Assembly (NCBI GenBank): GCA_902793605.1
Contig: CADBEB010000006.1
Span: 41,668-105,667 of the forward strand
Direction of reading: 5' to 3'
DNA: 64,000 nucleotides
Source: an uncultured Eubacteriales bacterium
Lineage (GTDB): Bacteria > Bacillota > Clostridia > Christensenellales > Aristaeellaceae
This document shows positions 25,349 to 34,641 of the stretch, piece after piece. Made by a program: the position numbers and the translations under genes. The notes under the pieces are model-generated. The model ran no database searches and was not told where the DNA came from. It saw nothing but the letters and a program-made list of their open reading frames with translations. Position 1 is the first letter of the stretch. Each line of letters opens with the position of its first letter.

Positions 25349-26848
25349 ATGAGCCACACCTACGAGAAGGTTTCCGGAAACAAAGCCAAGCTTTCCTTCA
25401 CCATCCCCGCGGAGCAGTTCGCCGAAGCGCTGCATCAGGCTTTCCTGAAGCTGCGCAAGCAGATCAACGTTCCCGGCTTCCGCCGGGGCAAGGCACCCCG
25501 CAAGATGATCGAAACGCTTTACGGCGAGAGCATCTTCTATGATGATGCTTTTGAGATTCTGTTTCCGGATGCTTACCGTGCGGCCATCAAGGAATATGAC
25601 CTGAAGCCCGTGGACCAGCCCCAGATCGACCTGGATGAGATCGGTACGGGGAAGGACCTGAAGTTCCATCTGGAAGTGTTTGTCCGCCCGGACGTCACCC
25701 TTGGCGATTACAAGGGCCTGTCCGTGGAAGCCGATCTCCAGAAACTGACGGACGAGATGGTCGATGCCCGCATTGAGGAAGACCGCAACAAAGCCAGCCG
25801 CACGATCGACGTGGAAGACCGTCCCGTGCAGGAAGGCGACACCGTGAACCTGGACTATGCCGGTTCCGTGGACGGCGTTCCGTTCGCCGGCGGCACCGCC
25901 GCAGGCCAGACGCTGACCATCGGAAGCCACCAGTTCATCCCCGGCTTTGAAGAGCAGATGATCGGGATGAAGCTGGGTGAGGAGAAGGACCTGAACGTCC
26001 GCTTCCCCGACGAGTATCACGCGGAAGAGCTCAAGGGAAAGGATGCCGTGTTCCATGTGAAGGTTAACGGTATACAGGTGACCGAGAAGCCTGAGCTGGA
26101 TGACGATTTCGCCGCGGACATCAGCGAGTTTGACACGTTCAAGGCCTACAGGGAGAACATCGTCAGTGAGCTGACCAAACAGATCGAGAAGAACAACGAT
26201 ATCGCGATCGAGAACGCGCTGGTCGAGAAGGCTGCGGAGAATGCCCAGATGGATATCCCCACAGCGATGATCGAGGACCAGGCGGAATACCAGGTGCGCG
26301 AGATGGGCATGCGGATGAGCTATCAGGGCCTGCGGATGGAAGACTACCTGAAGTATACCGGGCAGACCATGGAAGACCTGAAGAAGATGTACATGCCCGA
26401 AGCTGAAAAGCGCGTGCGGACCGAACTGGTGATCGAAGCGATCCGGAAGGCCGAGAAGATTGAGCCGACTGAGAAAGACATCGAAAAAGAGATCGCCGAG
26501 CAGGCGGAGCGTATGGGTCAGGATGTTGAAACGTTCAGGAAGAACCTGACTGACGAGCAGAAGGAATACCTGAAGGACAGCGCTGCCATCCGTATGGTAC
26601 TGGACCTGCTGAAGAAGGACGCCAAGGTTACGGAGAAAAAGGCTGCGGAACCAGCTGAGAAGCCTGTGAAGAAGCCCGCTGCGAAGAAAGCTCCGGCAAA
26701 GAAGACCGACGCGGAAACGACGGAAAAGAAGCCAGCTGCAAAGAAGAGTGCGGCGAAGAAGGCTGACGCGGACGAAGAAAAGCCTGCGAAGGAACCTGCT
26801 GAAAAAAAGCCTGCTGCGAGGAAAACCGAAAAGAAAGACGCTGAATAA
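25349..26848 (+). CDS. tig: Trigger factor with long Lys/Ala/Glu/Pro tail
   Basis: 499 aa, about 70 longer than usual. Ribosome-associated chaperone and prolyl isomerase. The ribosome-binding signature [15 protein letters not shown] is near residue 45, the FKBP-like PPIase domain (about 155-240) has [14 protein letters not shown] and [16 protein letters not shown], and a helical chaperone domain follows to about residue 420. The last 75 residues are repeats of the type [12 protein letters not shown] mixed with EE/EP, like histone H1 or basic linker tails, and are absent from typical trigger factors. The gene heads the tig-clpP-clpX-lon-engB cluster common in Bacillota. Confidence 0.95.
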   Translation: MSHTYEKVSGNKAKLSFTIPAEQFAEALHQAFLKLRKQINVPGFRRGKAPRKMIETLYGESIFYDDAFEILFPDAYRAAIKEYDLKPVDQPQIDLDEIGTGKDLKFHLEVFVRPDVTLGDYKGLSVEADLQKLTDEMVDARIEEDRNKASRTIDVEDRPVQEGDTVNLDYAGSVDGVPFAGGTAAGQTLTIGSHQFIPGFEEQMIGMKLGEEKDLNVRFPDEYHAEELKGKDAVFHVKVNGIQVTEKPELDDDFAADISEFDTFKAYRENIVSELTKQIEKNNDIAIENALVEKAAENAQMDIPTAMIEDQAEYQVREMGMRMSYQGLRMEDYLKYTGQTMEDLKKMYMPEAEKRVRTELVIEAIRKAEKIEPTEKDIEKEIAEQAERMGQDVETFRKNLTDEQKEYLKDSAAIRMVLDLLKKDAKVTEKKAAEPAEKPVKKPAAKKAPAKKTDAETTEKKPAAKKSAAKKADADEEKPAKEPAEKKPAARKTEKKDAE

Positions 26849-26858
26849 GATCCAATAC

Positions 26859-26884
26859 GGCGGCCCGGCCGGGCCGCCCATTTC
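26859..26884 (+). terminator. GC-rich perfect palindrome between tig and clpP
   Basis: A 20-bp perfect palindrome (26859-26878) followed by CATTTC. The T-tract is poor, so it is probably a partial terminator or an mRNA processing/stability hairpin that sets the tig to clpP ratio. Confidence 0.5.
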
Positions 26885-26904
26885 AGTCAAAGGAGGATAA
26901 TGAT

Positions 26905-27501
26905 ATGCCGCTGGTCCCGATGGTTATTGAACAGACAAACCGGGGAGAACGCTCCTACGATATTTATTCCCGTCTGCTGAAGGACAGGATCGTGTTCCTG
27001 GGCGGAGAGATCAATGACGATACGGCCAACCTGGTGGTGGCGCAGCTGCTGTTCCTCGAGATGGAGGACCCGGACAGTGATATCAGCCTTTACATTAACA
27101 GCCCGGGCGGTTCTGTTACGGCAGGCATGGCGATCTACGACACCATGCAGTACATTAAGCCGCAGGTGCGCACGGTATGCGTCGGTATGGCCGCAAGCAT
27201 GGGCGCCTTCCTGCTGATGGCCGGCGAGAAGGGAAAGCGCCTTGCGCTGCCCAATGCTGAAGTGATGATCCACCAGCCGCTTGGCGGCGCGCAGGGACAG
27301 GCGACCGATGTTGCGATCCGCGCGGAATGGCTGATGAAGACCAAGAAAAAGATGACCAGCATGATGGCGGAGATGACCGGACAGCCGCTGAAAAAGATCC
27401 AGGCGGACGTGGAACGGGATTATTTCATGAGCGCAGAGGAAGCGCTGGATTACCATATCATCGACGAAATCTACCAGCCGAGAGAAAAGCAGGAGAAGTG
27501 A
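26905..27501 (+). CDS. clpP: ATP-dependent Clp protease proteolytic subunit
   Basis: 198 aa. Serine protease subunit of ClpXP. Catalytic Ser in [11 protein letters not shown] (about residue 98), His in MIHQPLGG and the Asp in [12 protein letters not shown] are visible; the N-terminal [21 protein letters not shown] is typical. The strong AAAGGAGG ribosome site precedes the ATG. The gene is followed 10 bp later by its ATPase partner clpX. Confidence 0.98.
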   Translation: MPLVPMVIEQTNRGERSYDIYSRLLKDRIVFLGGEINDDTANLVVAQLLFLEMEDPDSDISLYINSPGGSVTAGMAIYDTMQYIKPQVRTVCVGMAASMGAFLLMAGEKGKRLALPNAEVMIHQPLGGAQGQATDVAIRAEWLMKTKKKMTSMMAEMTGQPLKKIQADVERDYFMSAEEALDYHIIDEIYQPREKQEK

Positions 27502-27511
27502 GGACAGCCGC

Positions 27512-28807
27512 ATGGCAAACAATTATAACCGTCAGGGACCACGCTGCTCCTTCTGCGGGAAGGAACAGCGCATGGTGGAACGGCTGGTTGCCGGTCCGAA
27601 TGTCTATATCTGCAACGAGTGCATCGCACTTTGCAACGATATCCTGAACGAGGAAGCCTTTCCTGAGGAGGCGGAAGGCCAGGAACAGATCGGTCCGGTC
27701 AAGCTGCCGCTTCCCGCGGAAATGAAGCGGACGCTGGATGAATACGTGATCGGCCAGGAGCGCGCCAAGCGTGCCCTGAGCGTTGCCGTATACAACCACT
27801 ACAAGCGGATTAACCGGAAGCAGCGGAAGAACGACGTCGAGCTTCAGAAGAGCAATATCCTGCTGCTCGGGCCGACAGGCAGCGGCAAGACCTACCTGGC
27901 GCAGACGCTCGCCCGGATCCTCGAGGTTCCCTTTGCCATCGCTGACGCGACGAGCGTCACCGAGGCAGGCTATGTGGGCGACGATGTGGAGACCATCCTG
28001 CTCCGCCTGATCCAGGCGGCAGACTGGGATATCGAAAAGGCGCAGCGCGGGATCGTCTACATCGACGAGATTGACAAGATTTCCCGCAAGGGCGAGAATA
28101 TGTCCATCACCCGCGACGTGAGCGGCGAGGGCGTCCAGCAGGCACTGCTGAAGATCCTGGAAGGAACGGAAGCCGCCGTGCCGCCCCAGGGCGGACGCAA
28201 GCATCCGCACCAGGAACTGATCCGGATCGATACCACAAACATCCTGTTCATCTGCGGCGGTGCGTTTGACGGACTGGTGCCGATCATTGAAAACCGGATC
28301 GGTAAAAAAACGCTGGGATTCGGCGCGGAGATCATGAGCCAGCGTGATCCCATGCGGACAGACGCGCTCAAGGACGTGCGGCCCGAAGACCTGACCAAAT
28401 ACGGTCTGATTCCGGAATTTGTCGGCCGTCTTCCGATCGTCGTCACGCTGGACGGACTGGACGAGAACGCGCTGGTCCGGATCCTGACGGAGCCGAAGAA
28501 CGCCCTGTGCAAACAGTATGAAGCCCTGCTTGACATGGACGGGATCCGACTCACTTTCGAAGAGGATGCGATCCGGGAGATCGCCCGTCAGGCGATCACA
28601 CGGAAATGCGGCGCCAGGGGACTGCGCGCGATCATCGAGGATGCCATGCTGGATACGATGTTCGAACTGCCGGGCATGAAGGATGTGAACGAGTGCATCA
28701 TCACGAAGGAAGCCGTGACCGGCGGAAAGCCGAAACTGATCTCCAGCGTGAGGAGACGGACTGCAAGACATACGGAGGAGGCCTCTGACAAAACGGACGC
28801 TTCCTAA
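27512..28807 (+). CDS. clpX: Clp protease ATP-binding subunit ClpX
   Basis: 431 aa. AAA+ unfoldase that feeds ClpP. N-terminal Cys4 zinc domain (CSFCGK and CNEC), Walker [15 protein letters not shown], Walker [12 protein letters not shown], the pore region, the IGF-type loop for ClpP binding ([10 protein letters not shown]) and sensor 2 [11 protein letters not shown] are present. Length is standard with a short Arg/Thr-rich tail. Operon neighbours are clpP upstream and lon 21 bp downstream. Confidence 0.98.
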   Translation: MANNYNRQGPRCSFCGKEQRMVERLVAGPNVYICNECIALCNDILNEEAFPEEAEGQEQIGPVKLPLPAEMKRTLDEYVIGQERAKRALSVAVYNHYKRINRKQRKNDVELQKSNILLLGPTGSGKTYLAQTLARILEVPFAIADATSVTEAGYVGDDVETILLRLIQAADWDIEKAQRGIVYIDEIDKISRKGENMSITRDVSGEGVQQALLKILEGTEAAVPPQGGRKHPHQELIRIDTTNILFICGGAFDGLVPIIENRIGKKTLGFGAEIMSQRDPMRTDALKDVRPEDLTKYGLIPEFVGRLPIVVTLDGLDENALVRILTEPKNALCKQYEALLDMDGIRLTFEEDAIREIARQAITRKCGARGLRAIIEDAMLDTMFELPGMKDVNECIITKEAVTGGKPKLISSVRRRTARHTEEASDKTDAS

Positions 28808-28828
28808 AAAACGATTATTGAGGTTACC

Positions 28829-31138
28829 ATGAGGAAGATCCAGACAATTGAACTGCCGGTGCTGCCGTTGCGGGGACTGATGCTGTTTCCCAACATGGTC
28901 CTGCATTTTGACGTGGGGCGGAAAAAGTCGCTGGCGGCCCTGGAACAGGGCATGATGGAACAGCAGAAGGTTTTCCTGATCAGCCAGAAGGACGATGACA
29001 ACGATGAACCGGGCTGGGGAGACCTGTGCAAGGTCGGGACCATTGCGGAGATCAAGCAGGTCATGAACCTGCCCGGCGAGAATATCCGCGTACTTGTGGA
29101 AGGCGTCAGCCGCGGGATGATCCACGAAACGCTGACGGACGATCCGTGCATGCGTGCACAGATCCGGGTCTGCGAAGACAAGGTTGTCCGTTCCGCGGAC
29201 GCCAAAGCGCTGCTGCGCACCAGCCAGGATCTGTTTGAGGAATATGCCCGCTCCTCCCAGCGGGTGAGCCAGGACACGGTCGAATCGATCCATGCGATCG
29301 AGAAGCCGGGCGACGCGGCGGACCTGCTGGCGGCCAATGTGCTGAGCCGTAAGGAAGACCGCCAGGAGATCCTGGACGAACTGGATCCGGTCACACGGCT
29401 GGAGAAAGTCTGCGTGATCCTGATGCGGGAAACCGATATGGCGGATACTGAGAAACAGATCCAGAGCCGGATCCGCAAGCAGGTCGACAAAAACCAGAAG
29501 GACTATTACCTCAGGGAGCAGATCAAGGCGATCCAGACTGAACTGGGCGACCGGGACGAGACGGAGACTGCTGACCTGCGCAAGCGGATGGAAGAGCTGC
29601 CCCTGAATGAGGAAGCGCGCAGCAAGTGCGAGAAGGAACTGGACCGCCTGGGACGCATGGCGCCGGGCAGCCCTGAAAGCTCTGTCAGTCAGACCTATGT
29701 GGAATGGATCCTGGACCTGCCGTGGGGCAAGGAAACGGATGACAACCTGGACCTGGACCGTGCCCGTGAGATCCTGAACAGGGATCATTACGGCATGGAG
29801 GATGTTAAGGAGCGGATTATCGAGTATCTGGCTGTGCTGCAGCTGAAAAAAGATATGAAAGGGCCGATCCTGTGCTTTGTCGGACCGCCCGGTGTCGGCA
29901 AAACCAGCATCGTGAAGGCGATTGCCGAGGCGGTCGGCCGGAAGTTCGTCCAGGTCAGCCTGGGCGGCGTGCGCGATGAGGCGGAGATCCGCGGGCACCG
30001 CAGGACCTATATCGGTTCCATCCCCGGACGGATCATCTCCGGTATGAAGCAGGCAGGGACCATGAATCCTGTGTTCCTGTTTGACGAGATCGACAAGATG
30101 AGCGGAGATTTCCGGGGAGATCCCGCTTCGGCTATGCTTGAAGTGCTGGATTCGGAACAAAATCACGCGTTCCGGGATCATTACCTGGAGCTGCCCTTTG
30201 ACCTGAGCAAGGTTATGTTCATTACGACTGCCAACAGCATGGAGACGATTCCGCCGCCGCTTCTGGACCGGATGGAACTGATCGAAGTGCCCAGCTATAC
30301 GGAAGAGGAAAAGCTGCAGATCCTGAAGCGGCACCTGCTGCCCAAGCAGATCCGTGAGCACGGCATGAAGGAGAACGCCCTCAAGGCCGGAGACGAAACG
30401 CTGAAGGCCATGATCGAGGATTACACCCGGGAAGCCGGTGTCCGGACGCTCGAACGTACGGCCGCCAAGCTTTGCCGCAAGGCAGCGGTGCGGATGCTCG
30501 ACCGGAAGAAACGCTCGATGACTGTGAGCAAAAAGGTCCTGCGGGAGATGCTTGGCGCGCCGAGATACCTGCGGGAAGCGCCGGAGAAGGAGCCCCGGAT
30601 CGGCATCGTGAACGGGCTGGCTTACACCAGTGTCGGCGGCGAGATGCTCGAAGTGGAGTGCTCCACCATGAGCGGCAAGGGAATGCTGAAACTGACCGGC
30701 CAGCTGGGCGATGTGATGAAGGAATCGGCTGAGACTGCCTTCAGCTGGGTCCGCGCGCACAGCGAGGAACTGGGGCTGGCGAAGGATTTCTACCAGGGCA
30801 TCGATGTCCACATCCATGTTCCCGAAGGTGCTGTGCCCAAGGACGGACCTTCTGCGGGGATCACGATGACTACAGCGCTCGTCAGCGCCGTAACCGGGGT
30901 TCCGGTGCGGCAGGATATTGCGATGACAGGAGAGGTGACCCTGAGGGGCCGCGTGCTTCCCATCGGCGGGCTGAAAGAAAAGACGATGGCGGCGTACCGC
31001 GCAGGCATCCGGACCCTGATCATCCCGGAAGAGAACCGGAAGGACCTGGAGAAGATCCCGGACTACGTGCTGGATCAGTTCAGTGTGCTGCCGGTGCAGG
31101 ATGTGCAGGAAGTGCTGAAGACGGCTCTGGTACGGTAA
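28829..31138 (+). CDS. lon: ATP-dependent protease La
   Basis: 769 aa. N-terminal substrate-binding domain (PVLPLRGLMLFPNMVL), coiled-coil middle, AAA+ module with Walker A FVGPPGVGKTSIVKA and Walker B FLFDEIDKM, then the proteolytic domain with Ser in PKDGPSAGITMT and Lys in PIGGLKEKTMAAYRAG. Degrades damaged and regulatory proteins. It has a GAGGTTA-type ribosome site and sits 12 bp before engB. The length fits LonA. Confidence 0.98.
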   Translation: MRKIQTIELPVLPLRGLMLFPNMVLHFDVGRKKSLAALEQGMMEQQKVFLISQKDDDNDEPGWGDLCKVGTIAEIKQVMNLPGENIRVLVEGVSRGMIHETLTDDPCMRAQIRVCEDKVVRSADAKALLRTSQDLFEEYARSSQRVSQDTVESIHAIEKPGDAADLLAANVLSRKEDRQEILDELDPVTRLEKVCVILMRETDMADTEKQIQSRIRKQVDKNQKDYYLREQIKAIQTELGDRDETETADLRKRMEELPLNEEARSKCEKELDRLGRMAPGSPESSVSQTYVEWILDLPWGKETDDNLDLDRAREILNRDHYGMEDVKERIIEYLAVLQLKKDMKGPILCFVGPPGVGKTSIVKAIAEAVGRKFVQVSLGGVRDEAEIRGHRRTYIGSIPGRIISGMKQAGTMNPVFLFDEIDKMSGDFRGDPASAMLEVLDSEQNHAFRDHYLELPFDLSKVMFITTANSMETIPPPLLDRMELIEVPSYTEEEKLQILKRHLLPKQIREHGMKENALKAGDETLKAMIEDYTREAGVRTLERTAAKLCRKAAVRMLDRKKRSMTVSKKVLREMLGAPRYLREAPEKEPRIGIVNGLAYTSVGGEMLEVECSTMSGKGMLKLTGQLGDVMKESAETAFSWVRAHSEELGLAKDFYQGIDVHIHVPEGAVPKDGPSAGITMTTALVSAVTGVPVRQDIAMTGEVTLRGRVLPIGGLKEKTMAAYRAGIRTLIIPEENRKDLEKIPDYVLDQFSVLPVQDVQEVLKTALVR

Positions 31139-31150
31139 AAGGAGAACTAC

Positions 31151-31744
31151 GTGGAGATCAAGACGGCGGATTTTATCACGTCCATGGCGGACTACGGCAA
31201 CTTTCCCGGAAAAGGGCTGCCGCAGATCGCGGTCGCCGGCAAGAGCAACGTCGGCAAGAGTACGCTGATCAACAAGCTGTGCCGCCGGAACAAGCTGGCG
31301 CGCACCAGTTCGACACCGGGGAAAACGCGGCTGCTGAACGTTTTCCTGCTGAATTCCGAATTCCACCTTGTGGACCTGCCGGGATACGGATTTGCCAAGG
31401 TGGACAAGCAGAAAAAGCAGAGCTGGGGCCGGATGATGCAGGACTATTTTGCCAAAGCTGACGAGCTGCTTCATGTGCTCTGCCTGGTGGATATCCGGCA
31501 TGAGCCAACGGAAGACGACAAGCAGATGAACCGTTTCCTGCGTGAGATGAATATCCCGTTTTCCGTGATCGCGACGAAAGCGGACAAGATCAGCAGAGGT
31601 GCAAGGAGCAAATACCTGGCCCCGATCTGCCGCGCACTGAGCGTGCAACCCTGGGAGATTATCTGTTTCAGCGGCGAAGACGGGACCGGACGGGACGACC
31701 TGCTGGCACTGCTGGACGGGATTCTCCATCCGGAAAATGAATAA
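31151..31744 (+). CDS. engB: Ribosome biogenesis GTPase EngB (YsxC/YihA)
   Basis: 197 aa TrmE-Era-EngA-type GTPase needed for 50S assembly. G1 VAGKSNVGKSTLIN, G2 Thr in TSSTPGKTRLLN, G3 DLPGYGFAKV, G4 ATKADKISR are visible. It begins at GTG 12 bp after lon, with AAGGAGAA as ribosome site. It is the last gene of the proteostasis operon. Confidence 0.96.
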   Translation: MEIKTADFITSMADYGNFPGKGLPQIAVAGKSNVGKSTLINKLCRRNKLARTSSTPGKTRLLNVFLLNSEFHLVDLPGYGFAKVDKQKKQSWGRMMQDYFAKADELLHVLCLVDIRHEPTEDDKQMNRFLREMNIPFSVIATKADKISRGARSKYLAPICRALSVQPWEIICFSGEDGTGRDDLLALLDGILHPENE

Positions 31745-31753
31745 GATTTCCTA

Positions 31754-31782
31754 TTGCATTGCATGTAGCAGGAGTGTATAAT
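31754..31782 (+). promoter_or_regulatory. Promoter upstream of the zinc-ribbon protein
   Basis: TTGCAT (31754-31759), 17-bp spacer, consensus TATAAT (31777-31782). Confidence 0.75.
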
Positions 31783-31788
31783 GCATGT

Positions 31789-31973
31789 CCGTGGATCGGA
31801 AGTGCCGTCCGGGGGCCCTGCGTGGAGCCCTGAATATAAATAGTGGGAACAGAGCGCGAAAAACAGCCTGTTTTTGGCACGGAAGTGAAACAAAATGGCA
31901 TGAATATACCACAGATGATAAACCTTGTGGGGATTCGTTCCTGAATCACCGTGTTCCGGGAGGAAAGAAGTCA
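31789..31973 (+). other. Long structured 5' leader (or small RNA)
   Basis: About 185 nt between the predicted transcript start and the next gene. Pairings visible by eye: GGGC with GCCC near 31814-31832, AAAAACAG with CTGTTTTT near 31859-31875, GTGCC (about 31801) with GGCAC (about 31876) enclosing them, and CCACA with TGTGG near 31909-31930. No known riboswitch core recognised. It could equally be an independent small RNA. Confidence 0.4.
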
Positions 31974-32381
31974 ATGAACCTGATCAAATGTCCCCGCTGT
32001 GACCTGAACTACATCCGGGAGGACGAGAAGTACTGCAAGGTATGCCTGCGGGAAATGAAGGGTGAAAAGCAACAGGAAGAAATGGAACTCTGCAGCATCT
32101 GCAATGAAGAGCCCTGCCTTCCCGGCAAGGATGTCTGCCTGTTCTGCCTCAAAGAAATGAATAAGAGCAACAATGAGGAAGAAACGGAAGAAGAAACGGA
32201 TCCGGTAGATACCAACACGATCGGTGACATGGATGATGTCAGCGGTATGGACGAGATCATCCCGGAGGTTGAGGAAGAGGAATCCTCCGAATATGATGAG
32301 ATTGAACAGGAACTGAGCCTGGAAGACGTCCGCGAGGACGAGGAGAGGGAAGCCGACGACGAAGAGGAAGAAGAACAGTAA
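31974..32381 (+). CDS. Zinc-ribbon protein with acidic C-terminal tail
   Basis: 135 aa, family not recognised. Four CxxC pairs (CPRC, CKVC, CSIC, CLFC), with one extra Cys, fill residues 7-60 and suggest two zinc ribbons. The rest is strongly acidic (Glu/Asp-rich, ending DDEEEEEQ) and probably disordered. No signal peptide or membrane segment. The start follows GGGAGGAAAG; an in-frame upstream extension to 31785 would translate the leader and is rejected. It is followed 14 bp later by a phosphoesterase. A regulatory or nucleic-acid-associated role is possible but not shown. Confidence 0.78.
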   Translation: MNLIKCPRCDLNYIREDEKYCKVCLREMKGEKQQEEMELCSICNEEPCLPGKDVCLFCLKEMNKSNNEEETEEETDPVDTNTIGDMDDVSGMDEIIPEVEEEESSEYDEIEQELSLEDVREDEEREADDEEEEEQ

Positions 32382-32395
32382 GTCAAGGAGATCAT

Positions 32396-33097
32396 ATGCG
32401 CCTGTTTGCCATAGGAGACCTGCACCTGTCCGGAGGAGATGATAAGCCGATGGACGTGTTCGGTCCCCAGTGGGACAGGCACTTTTTTCATATCAGCAGA
32501 CAATGGCGGGAGAAGGTCAGCGAGGACGACCTGGTCCTGATCCCGGGGGATATCAGCTGGGCGATGCACCTGGAGGAAGCGCAAGAAGATCTGGAGGCGA
32601 TCGCGGAGCTTCCGGGGCGGATCATCCTGTGCAAGGGGAACCACGACTACTGGTGGAATTCCATTACCCGGGTCCGGTCTGTCCTGCCGCCGAAGATGCA
32701 GGCGCTCCAGTTCAATGCCATTGACGCCGGCCCCGCTGTGATCTGCGGGACGCGGGGATGGGTCTTTCCGACGGACGAACAGCCCCTGGATGAAGCTAAC
32801 CGAAAGATCTTTCTGCGTGAAACCCAGAGGCTCCGGATGGCGCTTGAAGAGGCACAGGAGCTGGCAAACGGACGGCCGGTCGTGGCAATGATGCATTATC
32901 CGCCCCTGCTGGAAGGGGTGAGGAAAACGGTGTTTACGGAGCTGCTGGAAGAATACCGGACGCATACGGTCGTATACGGTCACCTGCACGGGCAGGGGAT
33001 CCAGAGCGGGTTCAACGGCGAACAACGGGGAGTCCGGTACTGTCTGGTTTCCTGTGATAGCATCGGATTCAGCCCGATGGAAATCGTATTGAATTAA
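32396..33097 (+). CDS. Metallophosphoesterase
   Basis: 233 aa calcineurin-like enzyme. The full metal-binding set is present: FAIGDLHLSGG, LIPGDISWAMH, CKGNHDYWW, MMHYPPLL and VYGHLHGQG. It differs from the 19869-20534 enzyme, which lacks the histidine of the first motif. Relatives are annotated as YkuE/Ser-Thr phosphatase-like, with substrate unproven. It is in an operon with the zinc-ribbon protein and ends at a terminator. Confidence 0.87.
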   Translation: MRLFAIGDLHLSGGDDKPMDVFGPQWDRHFFHISRQWREKVSEDDLVLIPGDISWAMHLEEAQEDLEAIAELPGRIILCKGNHDYWWNSITRVRSVLPPKMQALQFNAIDAGPAVICGTRGWVFPTDEQPLDEANRKIFLRETQRLRMALEEAQELANGRPVVAMMHYPPLLEGVRKTVFTELLEEYRTHTVVYGHLHGQGIQSGFNGEQRGVRYCLVSCDSIGFSPMEIVLN

Positions 33098-33131
33098 AAT
33101 ATTAATTTTCTGAAACATTTTTGGCAAAATC

Positions 33132-33161
33132 AGCGAGGCTGGGAACAGCTTCGCTTTTTTT
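33132..33161 (+). terminator. Terminator before the cell division cluster
   Basis: 10-bp stem with one G-U pair (33132-33141 with 33146-33155), GGAA loop, then T7. Confidence 0.9.
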
Positions 33162-33294
33162 GCATACAAAATATGGGGATCAAAACCGGGCTGGATACAA
33201 TCGAATGGCTAAATATTACAGAAATATTAAGAAACTATTATTAATAAATTAACAGCAGAACTGATCAGACTCTGAAGACGTTGAAAAACAGGGC

Positions 33295-33350
33295 TTGCAG
33301 AGATTCGATTCTTATGTTAAATTTGTGGGGAAAAAGGGGGATCAATCCCA
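33295..33350 (+). promoter_or_regulatory. Candidate mraZ promoter and MraZ operator
   Basis: Possible promoter TTGCAG (33295-33300), 17 bp, TAAATT (33318-33323). Just downstream are TGGGG (33326-33330), 5 nt, GGGGG (33336-33340), 5 nt, TCCCA (33346-33350). MraZ is known to bind TGGGN repeats spaced by 5 nt upstream of its own gene, so this is a good candidate autoregulatory site; the third unit is inverted. The rest of 33162-33294 is AT-rich with nothing else recognisable. Confidence 0.5.
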
Positions 33351-33388
33351 AAATCAGACATAAAAGTGGTAGAAAGGGGAGCAGTGAC

Positions 33389-33913
33389 GTGGACGGATCC
33401 AATAACGATCAGAACGCCATCAGCACTGAAACCCCGAAAAATGCCGGAAAATCAAGGTCCACACGGTTTATAGGATCATTCAACCACAGTCTGGATACCA
33501 AGGGCCGGCTCGTCATTCCCCAGAACTTTCGGGACAAGCTCGGCGAGACGTTCTGCGTGGCTCCTTCCTTCGACTTCAAATCCGTCGCCATCTACCCGAC
33601 AGAGAAATGGGAAGAGCGCAACGAAACCTACGAGAAACTCGGGAAGCTGAATCCGGCGCTGAACCGTTACCTGGAACAGTTCTACGCGCTGAGTTACGAC
33701 GAGCAGACCTGTGACGGACAGGGGCGTGTGCTTCTCCCGGCTAACATTCGTCAGAAGATCCTGCGGGAAGAGCGGGATATGGAAATAACAGGCGCCAATG
33801 ATCATGTGCGCGTCGCGGCACTCTCTGCGAGCGGCGATGCATGGAAGAGCTTCAATGATGAGCTTCCGCAGCTCCTGGAACTGATCGCGGGGCTGGAGGC
33901 ACAAAAAGAGTAA
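33389..33913 (+). CDS. mraZ: Transcriptional regulator MraZ with N-terminal extension
   Basis: 174 aa. Two SpoVT/AbrB-like swapped-hairpin repeats: the first with GSFNHSLDTKGRLVIP, the second with TCDGQGRVLLPANIRQ. MraZ controls the dcw cluster in many bacteria. The GTG at 33389 has AAAGGGGAG at 7-bp spacing; a frame extension to 33281 would include the operator region and is rejected. Even so, about 27 polar residues (Asn/Thr/Lys-rich) precede the normal start of the domain, which is unusual. The next gene in most genomes, rsmH, is missing here. Confidence 0.9.
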   Translation: MDGSNNDQNAISTETPKNAGKSRSTRFIGSFNHSLDTKGRLVIPQNFRDKLGETFCVAPSFDFKSVAIYPTEKWEERNETYEKLGKLNPALNRYLEQFYALSYDEQTCDGQGRVLLPANIRQKILREERDMEITGANDHVRVAALSASGDAWKSFNDELPQLLELIAGLEAQKE

Positions 33914-33928
33914 AGGGTGTGGGCACGG

Positions 33929-34537
33929 ATGACCGACATGTCAATCAGGGTCAGGGGAAGACTGCAGGATGGTATGATCAACTGGCAGGAAACCCGTTAC
34001 CGGAAAAGTGAAGAACGCCAGCAGCATGCGGATATCCGCAGATCCAGAATGACGTGTTCGGCAGATCTGCCCAATATCCGGCAGACACAGGACTGGACGG
34101 GGAACATGACCATGAATCCCAGCGGAAGGTTCCGGGTGATCGAGGAACGGCAGCCGAAGGTTCGCGTGATTTCCGGGGACGGGATCCGCTGGAATGCCGC
34201 CCTGACAATCCTGGTCCTGGTCAGCGTGATCCTCTGCGGGATCCTTCTCACCGACCTGGCAGCGATGGGTAACTCAGGCAGGATGATCACCCGGCTTGGC
34301 AGCAGAATCCAGGCCATCGGGGACAAGAATGTAGACCTGAAAACGGAACTTGAGATGAGCACGGACAGCGCCACCGTGTGTACGGGAGCCGTCAGGATGG
34401 ACCTGATCTCTTCCAACGGTGCGCAGACCATCCGGCTGACCGCGCCGCAGAATGCAAGGTTCACACTGACCTCCGCGTCCGCGGCGGCGGAAAACGCGGA
34501 CCTGGAAATGAGAATGATGTCCTACGCGGGAGACTGA
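33929..34537 (+). CDS. FtsL-like single-pass division protein
   Basis: 202 aa, assigned by position and architecture, not by strong motifs. A basic cytoplasmic part of about 88 residues is followed by one membrane helix (WNAALTILVLVSVILCGILL) and a short region with coiled-coil potential (IGDKNVDLKTELEMS), then a Thr/Ser/Ala-rich extracytoplasmic tail. FtsL/DivIC proteins have this topology and lie after rsmH in the dcw cluster; here it follows mraZ directly. Alternative starts exist at GTG 33917 and ATG 33938. Its stop lies within a 24-bp palindrome. Note the long N-terminal part compared with normal FtsL of about 100-120 aa. Confidence 0.6.
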   Translation: MTDMSIRVRGRLQDGMINWQETRYRKSEERQQHADIRRSRMTCSADLPNIRQTQDWTGNMTMNPSGRFRVIEERQPKVRVISGDGIRWNAALTILVLVSVILCGILLTDLAAMGNSGRMITRLGSRIQAIGDKNVDLKTELEMSTDSATVCTGAVRMDLISSNGAQTIRLTAPQNARFTLTSASAAAENADLEMRMMSYAGD

Positions 34538-34551
34538 TCGATCAGTCTCCC
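34528..34551 (+). terminator. 24-bp perfect palindrome over the ftsL-like stop codon
   Basis: GGGAGACTGATC (34528-34539) and its exact complement (34540-34551), then ATTTGGTGTTTT. The stop TGA is at 34535-34537. The T-tract is interrupted, so termination may be partial. Confidence 0.55.
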
Positions 34552-34641
34552 ATTTGGTGTTTTCCACGGCTGGAAAAAAACGCGGATTTGTGGTAAGCTT
34601 ATCGGAGGACGGTCAACCCGAAAAGAAGGGAATTCGGTCAG

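Noticed and set aside
26640..26840. CRISPR or tandem DNA repeat
   Set aside because: The repetition is in-frame Lys/Ala/Pro coding sequence at the end of tig, without regular spacers.
27458..31729. 1423-codon open frame on the minus strand across clpX, lon and engB
   Set aside because: Exact antisense of three well-identified genes; the long frame is produced by codon bias in GC-rich DNA. The translation has no recognisable domains.
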